Below are positions 34,481 to 40,626 of a stretch of 64,000 nt of DNA, piece by piece (within the stretch, counting starts at the first letter, position 1; each line of letters opens with the position of its first letter). The notes beneath the pieces were generated by a model. The model did not search any database and was not told the origin of the DNA. It was given only the letters and a program-made list of their open reading frames with translations. The DNA is taken from assembly GCF_000719265.1 (NCBI RefSeq), contig NZ_JOFL01000016.1, positions 248,001 to 312,000 of the forward strand, in the 5' to 3' direction. A program made the translations under genes and the position numbers. This DNA comes from Streptomyces roseoverticillatus (GTDB taxonomy: Bacteria > Actinomycetota > Actinomycetes > Streptomycetales > Streptomycetaceae).

Positions 34481-34517
34481 CGGTGCGGTGGGGCGGACGG
34501 ACCGCCCCACCGCACCG
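34481..34517 (-). terminator. stem-loop between precursor and LanM genes (attenuator-like)
   Basis: Sixteen perfectly paired bases (CGGTGCGGTGGGGCGG with CCGCCCCACCGCACCG) around a 5-base loop, 56 bases beyond the cinA stop and 51 before the cinM start. A partial terminator here would give more precursor message than enzyme message, as in other lantibiotic operons. Confidence 0.75.
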
Positions 34518-34573
34518 CCGGGACCCCGGAAGGTCAGGGCCCCGGTTCATTCACCGGAGCGACGTACGGGTCA

Positions 34574-34810
34574 CTACTTGGTGCCGCCGTCGCAGATGAT
34601 GGTGAAGCGGCCGGAGCTGCAGGAGCTGGTGCACTCGACGGCGTTCATGGCCACGGCGCCCTCGGTCCAGAAGTCCAGCGACTCCTGGTCGAAGTCCTCG
34701 ACCGCGGCCGGCAGGGACGTGGCCGACAGGCCGAACGCGGCCGGGTCGGCGAGCACGGCGGCGCGGAACTCCGCGTCCACTACGGTCTGGCGGAGCATGG
34801 TTGCAGTCAT
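34574..34810 (-). CDS. cinA: cinnamycin-like lanthipeptide precursor
   Basis: A 78-residue precursor: 59-residue leader and 19-residue core, the same lengths as CinA. The leader shows the family pattern (MTATMLRQTVVDAEFRAAVL, AAFGLSA, SLDFWT). The core, coded by 34577-34633, is CTSSCSSGRFTIICDGGTK. Compared with cinnamycin (CRQSCSFGPFTFVCDGNTK) it keeps Cys1, Ser4, Cys5, Ser6, Gly8, Phe10, Thr11, Cys14, Asp15, Gly16, Thr18 and Lys19, so rings 1-18, 4-14, 5-11, the 6-19 lysinoalanine and Asp15 hydroxylation are all possible. Positions 7, 9, 12 and 13 differ. The last three leader residues are AVE instead of AFA. AAGGAG precedes the ATG. Confidence 0.95.
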   Translation of the reverse strand: MTATMLRQTVVDAEFRAAVLADPAAFGLSATSLPAAVEDFDQESLDFWTEGAVAMNAVECTSSCSSGRFTIICDGGTK

Positions 34811-34853
34811 GCTGTTCTCCTTGGTGTGTGAGTGATCGGTGTGCGAGTGGAGA

Positions 34854-35267
34854 TCACTCGGACGGCTGGACCACCCGGCCCTGCCCGGCGTTCAAGTGGT
34901 GCAGGTCCTTCTGCAGCTCCTGGGCGATCAGCACGAGGCCGGTCCGCTCCTCGGCATCCTGGAGCTCGTGCAGGGCCGCATTCATGTTGTCGCCGACGTT
35001 CTGCCAGGCGACCAGTTCCCTCCCCTCGGGGGAGAGGTCACCGTGGATCCACAGGGATTCGAGCCAGGCCTTGACCTCGAACGGATGCAGCCCGGCCGGC
35101 CGGGCGGTCCGCGCGAGCAAGGGCTCCTCGTGCAGGGCGAGCGCCTTCTCCAGGACCTCCCGCAGTTTCCCGTCGGGCGGCAGCAGCATGCACAGGACCA
35201 TGAGCTCCTGCACACGCCGGATGGTGTCGACTCCCGGGTAGATCGTGTCTTCCTTCGCGCTTTTCAT
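34854..35267 (-). CDS. cinorf7: Cinorf7/DurN-like lysinoalanine-forming protein
   Basis: A 137-residue protein (MKSAKEDTIYPGVDTIRRVQ; ELMVLCMLLPPDGKLREVLE; then DLHHLNAGQGRVVQ). It holds the place of cinorf7/durN directly upstream of the precursor gene. DurN catalyses the Lys19-to-dehydroalanine6 crosslink of duramycin. Both residues are present in the core here. ATG 35267 has GGGGTGG before it. The identification rests on position and general resemblance. It is first in the minus-strand operon, behind the 11-bp repeat array. Confidence 0.8.
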   Translation of the reverse strand: MKSAKEDTIYPGVDTIRRVQELMVLCMLLPPDGKLREVLEKALALHEEPLLARTARPAGLHPFEVKAWLESLWIHGDLSPEGRELVAWQNVGDNMNAALHELQDAEERTGLVLIAQELQKDLHHLNAGQGRVVQPSE

Positions 35268-35348
35268 GGACCACCCCAATTCCGTTCGACGTCCCGGCAG
35301 AACGACGTTAGACGGGGGGACTTGCCGATCGGTCACACCGGGGATTCA

Positions 35349-35469
35349 CGGTGCCTTCGCATTGCTCTCCACACACTTTTAGTACGCATTCAGCGCACTT
35401 TCATTGCGCTTTCGTCACGCTTTCAGCGCGCTCTCCATGCGCTTTCACGGTGCTTTCGCGGCGCCTTCA
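35349..35469 (-). repeat. eleven 11-bp direct repeats, putative SARP-binding array
   Basis: Read on the minus strand the 121 bases divide without remainder into 11 units of form TGAAAGC-GNNN (for example TGAAGGCGCCG, CGAAAGCACCG, TGAAAGCGCAT, GGAGAGCGCGC, TGAAAGCGTGA). A twelfth partial unit, TGAATCC, follows downstream. A heptamer plus four bases, one helical turn, is the spacing SARP regulators recognise. The array ends about 80 bases before the cinorf7 start; its first unit covers the stop codon of cinR. A possible promoter (TGACCG, 18 bases, TAACGT) lies at 35305-35334. Confidence 0.8.
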
Positions 35470-36117
35470 GCCGGTGAGCCCGGCGTCGCGTGCGTAGAGG
35501 GCGGCCTGGACCCGGTTGCCGACTTCCAAGGCGGCCAGGATGCGGCTGACATGGGCTTTCACCGTACTTTCCCGCATACCGAGCCCCGCGGCGATTTCGG
35601 CGTTGGAGGCGCCTTCGGCGAGGAGCCTCAGCACGTCGGCCTCCCGTGGTGTCAGCCGGTCCAGGCGTGAGCGGGCTGCGGAGGTCCGGGCGCGGGTGGT
35701 GCGGTGGCAGTGTTCGATGAGGCGCCGCGCGGCGGAGGGGTGGAGCATGGCCTGGCCGTCCGCGACGACTTCCACGGCCCGGATGATCTCTGCGGGGTCG
35801 CTGTCCTTGAGCAGGAAGCCGACCGCCCCGGCGGCGAGGGCGTCGTACACGTACTGGTCGAGGTCGAAGGTCGTCAGCATCACGACCTTGGGCGGATCGG
35901 GCAGGGCGAGCAGCCGCGCGGTGGCCTCGATCCCGTCCATGCGGGGCATGCGGACGTCCATCAGGACGACGTCCACGTGCTGCGTACCGGCCCGTGCCAC
36001 GGCCTCGGCGCCGTCGGGCGCTTGCGCCGCGACGGTGATGCCGGGTGCGTCGCTGAGGATGTCCACGAGCGCCAGGCGCACCAGGCTGTCATCGTCAACG
36101 ATCATCGTGCGGATCAC
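35467..36117 (-). CDS. cinR: NarL/LuxR-type response regulator, CinR-like
   Basis: A 216-residue two-component regulator. The receiver domain shows VDDDSLVRLALVDIL, phosphorylation Asp in VVLMDVRMPRMDG and the conserved Lys in FLLKDSDP. The C-terminal LuxR HTH reads LTPREADVLRLLAEGASNAE and STVKAHVSRIL. It overlaps the stop of the kinase gene by GTGA, so kinase and regulator are coupled. In the cinnamycin cluster CinRK responds to the peptide at the cell surface and turns on immunity, which may apply here. Confidence 0.9.
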   Translation of the reverse strand: MIRTMIVDDDSLVRLALVDILSDAPGITVAAQAPDGAEAVARAGTQHVDVVLMDVRMPRMDGIEATARLLALPDPPKVVMLTTFDLDQYVYDALAAGAVGFLLKDSDPAEIIRAVEVVADGQAMLHPSAARRLIEHCHRTTRARTSAARSRLDRLTPREADVLRLLAEGASNAEIAAGLGMRESTVKAHVSRILAALEVGNRVQAALYARDAGLTG

Positions 36118-37274
36118 GCCGCTCCCTCGCTTCGCCGGCTGTCCTGCGGGATGCCGGCGGTGACTTCCCAGCCACCCGCTCCCGTGGGTCCGTATGCCAG
36201 GCGGCCACCGAGCGCGTCCACCCGCTCGGCCAGCCCCACCAGGCCGTAGCCGGATCCCGCTGCCGCGACCTCGGACCGCTCGCCGTCCGGGTTACGGACC
36301 ACCACGGTGGACTCCGGCGGTCCGTAGTGCACCTCTACCCGGACCCGCGCTCCTGCGGCATGTTTACGGGCGTTGGTCAGGGCCTCCTGAACCAGGCGGT
36401 GCACGGCGAGGCGGTGGCTGGCCGGCACGGCCTCGGCGTCGCCCTCGACGAGCGTGTCGACTTCCTGACCGGCTGCCCGCGCCTCGTCCAGCAGCGTCGA
36501 CAGCGCCCGCAGGCCCGGCTCCCGCGCGTCCGTGGCCTCGGCGGGGCCGTGGCGGCGCAGTGCCCCGAGGACGTCCCGCAGGTCGTCCAAGGCTTCCGTC
36601 GAGGCGGTGCGCAGCAGGCTTATGCGGTCGGCCACCGGGCCGGGCAGGGCGGCGCCGCGCCGCTGGAGGGCGCCGGTGTGCAGGGCAATGACTGTCAGGC
36701 GGTGTGCGAGGACGTCGTGCATCTCGGCGGCTATCCGGGTGCGCTCTTCCAGCCGGGCTCCCTCCGCGCGCAGTTCGCGCTCCACGCGCAGGTGGTCCAC
36801 CTGGCCGGCGAGCGAGGAGACCAGTCTGCGGCGGCTGTCGGCCCACAGTCCGAAGGCGAGGGCGACCAGCAGCACTGCCAGGGGCCCGTAGGAGCGGGTC
36901 GCCCACAGGCTCTGCTGCGGGTGGGTGAACGCGCCGGCCGCCATCGCGGCGGCCGCGCTCGCCGCCCCGAGAACGAGCCGGCCACGGGAGGCGAGGTGGA
37001 AGACCACGATCAGCAAGGGGAACAGCGACCCGAGCCCTGCCGCTCCGGCCGTCGCGCAGACGGCGGCCGGCACGGGCCACCGGTAGCGCAGCGCGACCGA
37101 CAGGCCCAGCACCGCCGCCGGCACCACGCGCGGGCTGGCCAGCGTGCCGCCGGCCGCCACGTAGGCCTCCTGCACGGCGCTCCAGGTGACCATGCCGACC
37201 AGCAGCGCCTCCGCCCACCACGGCCACGCACGGCCCGCCGCCTTGCCCGACACCCGGCCCGCTGACTTGTTCAC
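36114..37274 (-). CDS. cinK: sensor histidine kinase, CinK-like
   Basis: A 386-residue membrane kinase of the HisKA_3 (NarX/DesK-like) group. About five membrane segments fill the first 140 residues. The dimerisation helix has RTRIAAEMHDVLAHRLTVIA with the phospho-acceptor His. The ATPase domain has ALTNARKHA (N box) and GSGYGLVGLAERV (G box). The GTG start is accepted because it begins just before the first basic/hydrophobic segment. It is divergent from the methyltransferase gene with a palindrome between them. Confidence 0.9.
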   Translation of the reverse strand: MNKSAGRVSGKAAGRAWPWWAEALLVGMVTWSAVQEAYVAAGGTLASPRVVPAAVLGLSVALRYRWPVPAAVCATAGAAGLGSLFPLLIVVFHLASRGRLVLGAASAAAAMAAGAFTHPQQSLWATRSYGPLAVLLVALAFGLWADSRRRLVSSLAGQVDHLRVERELRAEGARLEERTRIAAEMHDVLAHRLTVIALHTGALQRRGAALPGPVADRISLLRTASTEALDDLRDVLGALRRHGPAEATDAREPGLRALSTLLDEARAAGQEVDTLVEGDAEAVPASHRLAVHRLVQEALTNARKHAAGARVRVEVHYGPPESTVVVRNPDGERSEVAAAGSGYGLVGLAERVDALGGRLAYGPTGAGGWEVTAGIPQDSRRSEGAA

Positions 37275-37330
37275 CCGATCATCCTAGGCAGGCAATCGCC
37301 CTGCCATCCACGACAGTTGTCGGCCACCGA

Positions 37331-37348
37331 CCCCTACTTTCGTAGGGG
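37331..37348. promoter_or_regulatory. palindrome between cinK and methyltransferase genes
   Basis: CCCCTAC-TTTC-GTAGGGG, a perfect 7-base inverted repeat 57 bases from the cinK start and 58 from the methyltransferase start. Central placement between divergent genes suggests the binding site of the CinR-like regulator. Confidence 0.65.
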
Positions 37349-37405
37349 TACACCGTCGCAGGAAGGCCGAGGGCGGCCGGTCGCCGGCTTCCTAGCGTTG
37401 CCGCC

Positions 37406-38218
37406 ATGACGAGCAATCAGGCCAAGTCTTCCGCTGCCTTCTCCGCTTCTTCTCAGGCCTCTCTTCCGGATTCCCTCGAACCATCCGGCGCCGGCGGCCG
37501 GGAGCCGGGCATGATGGCGTTCCTGCGCGAGGCCTGGCGCAGCATGCGTACGACCGGCGCGATCGCGCCCAGCAGCATCCACCTCGGCAACGGACTGGCC
37601 GCGCCGCTGCTCGCCCCCGGGAGCCGCGGACCCGTCCGGGTCCTGGAAGTGGGCGCCGGCACCGGCACCGTCACCCGTGCGATCGCCTCCCGGCTCGGGC
37701 CGGGCGACCGGCTGGAGGCCGTCGAGTTCAACCCCGCCTTCGTCCGGCTGCTCACCCGCGCGCTGCGCCGGGACGCGGTGCTGTCCGCCGTCTCCGGACA
37801 GATCCGCATCATCCCGGAGTCGATCACTGAGCTGCCACTGGCCGAGCGCGCCTACGACGTCATCGTCTCCTGCCTGCCGTTCACCAACTTCACACCGGAA
37901 ACCGTCCGTTCTCTCCTGGAGCGCTTTCTGACCGCGCTCGTGCCCGGCGGCCACCTCACCTACTTCGGCTACCTCGGCACTCAACCGGCCCGCAACCTGA
38001 TCAGCAGCCGGGCCGAGGCCGCCCGGCACCGCTCGGTCGGCGCCGTGCTCACCGAGTTCTCCGCCCACTACGGCAGCGGCGGCAGCGGCGGCATCGTCTG
38101 GCGCAACCTCCCGCCCGCCCGCGTCATCCACCTGCGCGCGCCCGAGCGGTGCGCTGTCCCGGCCGGCACCGCGGCCGCGCTCGCGGCCGCCCCGGACCGC
38201 CCCTGGCTGCGCCGGTGA
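37406..38218 (+). CDS. cinorf10: phospholipid (PE) N-methyltransferase-like, Cinorf10-like immunity protein
   Basis: A 270-residue SAM-dependent methyltransferase of the PmtA type: FLREAWRSMRTTGAIAPSS, motif I VLEVGAGTGTVTRAIA, EFNPAFVRLL, and SCLPFTNFTPETV. PmtA-like enzymes methylate phosphatidylethanolamine. In the cinnamycin producer a cluster-encoded PE methyltransferase gives immunity by making monomethyl-PE, which cinnamycin cannot bind. The Ser-rich first 35 residues are unusual and a later ATG at about 37510 is possible. It overlaps the DedA-like gene by GTGA. Confidence 0.82.
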   Translation: MTSNQAKSSAAFSASSQASLPDSLEPSGAGGREPGMMAFLREAWRSMRTTGAIAPSSIHLGNGLAAPLLAPGSRGPVRVLEVGAGTGTVTRAIASRLGPGDRLEAVEFNPAFVRLLTRALRRDAVLSAVSGQIRIIPESITELPLAERAYDVIVSCLPFTNFTPETVRSLLERFLTALVPGGHLTYFGYLGTQPARNLISSRAEAARHRSVGAVLTEFSAHYGSGGSGGIVWRNLPPARVIHLRAPERCAVPAGTAAALAAAPDRPWLRR

Positions 38219-38901
38219 TCCTGCCCGCCGGACTACTGGCGGACATACCGCCCGCCGCCGCCTATCCAGTGATCACCGGTGTCGTGGCCCTGGAATCAGT
38301 GCTGCTGCTCGGCCCCTTCGTTCCCACGCTCACCCTGCTGCTGGTCGCGGGCGGCCTCGCGCACGCCGGCACACTGGCCCTGCCCGCCGTGATCGTCTGC
38401 GCGGCGGCCGGCGCCGTCGCGGGGGACCTGCAGGCCCACCGGATGGGAAGCAGGCTCGGCGGAGGGCTGCGCACCGGACGCCTGGGGCACAGGGTCCCGG
38501 CCCCGGCGTGGGACCGTGCCTGCGCGGTGGTGCGCCGGAGAGGCCGGGCGGCTGTCCTGATCTGCCGCTTCTTGCCGCTGGCCCGCACACTCGCCCCGCA
38601 CGCGGCGGGGGCGGCCGGGCTGCCCTACCGCAGTCTGGCCCCGTACAGCGCTGCGGCGGGCACGGCGTGGGCGGGCGCGGAGGCCGGGGCCGGCTACGCG
38701 GGCGCGGCCTCCCTGCGCCGGCTGATCCCGGCGCACCTGCACGGGGGAGCGGGCGTGCTGCTGGTGGTGGCGGTCGTCGCGGGTGCGGTGCTGGTCGTCC
38801 TGACCGTACGGGTGGTACGGGTCGTACGGACGAGGCGGCGGCGGAACCGGCGCCTGCGTGTGCGAGCCGGCCGCCCGGGCGGCTATGAGGCGCGTTGCTG
38901 A
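38215..38901 (+). CDS. DedA/VTT-family membrane protein
   Basis: A 228-residue protein with about five hydrophobic segments and DedA features: VVALESVLLLGPFVPTLTLL near the N-terminus and FLPLARTLAPHAAGAAGLPY (the F-x-P-x-x-R motif of the family). DedA proteins act as lipid flippases/scramblases, some for PE. It is translationally coupled to the PE methyltransferase-like gene, so it may move methylated or unmethylated PE across the membrane as part of immunity. The end is very Arg-rich. Its last 19 bases overlap the convergent SARP gene. Confidence 0.82.
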   Translation: MILPAGLLADIPPAAAYPVITGVVALESVLLLGPFVPTLTLLLVAGGLAHAGTLALPAVIVCAAAGAVAGDLQAHRMGSRLGGGLRTGRLGHRVPAPAWDRACAVVRRRGRAAVLICRFLPLARTLAPHAAGAAGLPYRSLAPYSAAAGTAWAGAEAGAGYAGAASLRRLIPAHLHGGAGVLLVVAVVAGAVLVVLTVRVVRVVRTRRRRNRRLRVRAGRPGGYEARC

Positions 38902-39701
38902 TACTGCTCCCGCGGGAGCGGCCCCCGCACCGGCAGGAGTTCCTCGTCCGCGTGCAGCATCGCCAGGTGCAGTCGCCGCGCTTCCTCCCCCGGCTCCACA
39001 CCCAGCTCGTCACGGAAGGACGTGCGCATCGCCGCGTAGGCCTCCAGGGCCTCACCGCGGCGGCCGCAGCGGTACAGCGCGGTCATCAGCTGGGTCCAGC
39101 GGCGCTCGTGAAAGGGGTACTTGAACGTGAGCGCGCGCAGCTCTCCCACGATCTGGTCGTGTCGGCCCAGGGCCAGGCACACGTCGTGGTAGCGCTCGCT
39201 CGTGGTGAGCCAGCCCTCCCGGAGCCTGGGCGCAACTTCGCGGTGCAGCGATTCGGATTCGATGTCCGCGAGCGGCTGACCACGCCACAGCGCCAGCGCC
39301 TCGGTCAGCAGATCGGCCTCCCCGGCCAGGTCGCCGCGGTCCCCGGCGGCGCGGGCGAGTCGGGTGAGCCAGTCGAAGCGCCTGAGGTCGAGGCAGCATG
39401 GAGCGACCTCGATGGTGTAGCCGCCCGGGGCGGTGCGGATGCGCCGGCCCAGCCCGGCGCCGTCCGCCTCCAGGCTCTGGCGCAGCCGGGTCAGCATGGT
39501 GTGCAGGGCACGGCGGGGCCGGGACGGCAGCCCGTCGCCCCACAGCCGGTCGACCAGCTCACTGACCGGGACCACCTCATTCGCGTTCACCAGCAGCGCG
39601 GCGAGCAACGCTCGCTGCTTGCCCGCGGGAATGAAAATCGCCCGGCCTCCAGCCGACACTTGCAATGGGCCCAGCACACAGAAGCATTCGCTGTCGTCCA
39701 C
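38883..39701 (-). CDS. cinR1: SARP-family transcriptional activator, CinR1-like
   Basis: A 272-residue Streptomyces antibiotic regulatory protein. It has an OmpR-like winged helix at the N-terminus (FCVLGPLQVSAGGRAIFIPA; KQRALLAALLVNANEVVPV; then RTAPGGYTIEV) and a BTAD domain (ALALWRGQPLADIESES; ALYRCGRRGEALEAYAAMR; DELGVEPGEEARRL). GTG follows AAAGGAG. SARPs bind direct heptamer repeats with 11-bp spacing, and such an array lies at 35349-35469, ahead of the biosynthetic operon. It is the most likely pathway-specific activator. Confidence 0.93.
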   Translation of the reverse strand: MDDSECFCVLGPLQVSAGGRAIFIPAGKQRALLAALLVNANEVVPVSELVDRLWGDGLPSRPRRALHTMLTRLRQSLEADGAGLGRRIRTAPGGYTIEVAPCCLDLRRFDWLTRLARAAGDRGDLAGEADLLTEALALWRGQPLADIESESLHREVAPRLREGWLTTSERYHDVCLALGRHDQIVGELRALTFKYPFHERRWTQLMTALYRCGRRGEALEAYAAMRTSFRDELGVEPGEEARRLHLAMLHADEELLPVRGPLPREQYQQRAS

Positions 39702-39729
39702 AGGACTCCTTTCCCCAGCCCCCTGTCAG

Positions 39730-39766
39730 TGACTCAACTACGGGGAGAATGCGGATAGTTGGGTCA
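39730..39766. promoter_or_regulatory. inverted repeat upstream of the SARP gene
   Basis: TGACTCAACTA and TAGTTGGGTCA are inverted over 11 bases with one mismatch and a 15-base spacer, 29 bases ahead of the SARP start. It may be a binding site for the SARP gene's own control. Confidence 0.5.
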
Positions 39767-39902
39767 CATGAGGGATGCTACACCGGCCCATGGACTATTT
39801 CCTGAGTGTGTCTGGTGTATGCATGTATAGCGGCGCGCATAGATCAATGACACATGCATGAAAAGTGCGGCCGAAAATACCCCGTGCGGTGCGGCCTCTA
39901 CG

Positions 39903-40021
39903 ACCTGTGCCAGGTGGTGCCGAGGGCGGGGCCGACGACGAGGACGGAGCCGTCCTCGGGGCCGTCGGTCCGGTGCTGGAGGGGCTACGGCTACGGCTAC
40001 GGGGGCTGCTTCTCGCTCACG
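39903..40021 (-). pseudogene. start fragment of a pcaD-like alpha/beta hydrolase
   Basis: Minus-strand reading begins VSEKQPP, hits a stop, and resumes LQHRTDGPEDGSVLVVGPAL followed by GTTWH, aligning with residues 1-33 of the pcaDC-like protein (VSETPANTLQYRSDGPEDAP, VLVLGPALGTTWH). The region is cut off after that. It is the third copy of this gene start in the window and lies at the edge of the lanthipeptide cluster. Confidence 0.7.
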
Positions 40022-40053
40022 CGCGCCACGCTGTCCGGCTGCGTGGCACACCC

Positions 40054-40626
40054 TCAGGGCGTGGTCGTGGACACCATAAAGACCCGGGGGTACTTCGGGT
40101 CGTCGAGGTTGGCGGTGATCTCCAGGGAGGGCTTGGGCTTGTCCTGCTCGACGGTGGTGCCCGCCCAGTGGTGGCCCTCGCCCAGGTCCCAGCCGACCTC
40201 GGCGGCCTCGTCCTCGTCGATGGTGACCTCGCCGGCCTCCAGTTCGGCGGGGCTGGAGCCGACGTCGGAGAGCCACTTGTCGAACTTCTCGCGCGTGGTG
40301 GTGAACTGCAGGAAGAGCGAGCTCGCCTTCCACGCGTTGGTCTCGTAGGAGGCGACGTCCTCCGCGTAGGGCGGGACGGTCACCTCGTAGAGGCGGCGCT
40401 GGAGCCGGGTCGGCCAGCCCTCCTCCAGGCCGGAGGCGGCGGCCTGCTCCTTCTTGGACTCGCTGCCGCCGCGGCTCTGCATCGCGGAGATGTAGAGGTA
40501 GCCGGCGGGGATGGCGATGAGCAGGAAGATGATGACGGTCTTCAGGCAGCGGCGGCTGAAGCCGCCGCCGGGCGGGGGGCCGGGCGGCAGCGCCGTGCGC
40601 TCTGCGGGGTGCTCCGTGGTGGTCAT
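40054..40626 (-). CDS. single-pass membrane protein of unknown function
   Basis: A 190-residue protein: Pro-rich cytoplasmic start (ALPPGPPPGGGFSRRCLK), one transmembrane helix (TVIIFLLIAIPAGYLYISAM), then an extracytoplasmic region ending DDPKYPRVFMVSTTTP. No family is recognised. Its ATG overlaps the ROK gene's stop by one base (TGATG), so it is probably translated with the kinase. Its link to sugar metabolism is not evident. Confidence 0.8.
   Translation of the reverse strand: MTTTEHPAERTALPPGPPPGGGFSRRCLKTVIIFLLIAIPAGYLYISAMQSRGGSESKKEQAAASGLEEGWPTRLQRRLYEVTVPPYAEDVASYETNAWKASSLFLQFTTTREKFDKWLSDVGSSPAELEAGEVTIDEDEAAEVGWDLGEGHHWAGTTVEQDKPKPSLEITANLDDPKYPRVFMVSTTTP

Noticed and set aside
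31262..34831. A plus-strand open frame of nearly 1200 codons across the lanthipeptide genes
   Set aside because: It mirrors the LanM gene in the opposite strand. Its composition (Arg/Val/Gly) is that of a shadow, while the minus strand has LanM motifs throughout.
35349..35469. Reading the 11-bp array as a CRISPR or as coding sequence
   Set aside because: Units are too short and have no spacers or repeats of 25-40 bases; no frame through it resembles a protein.
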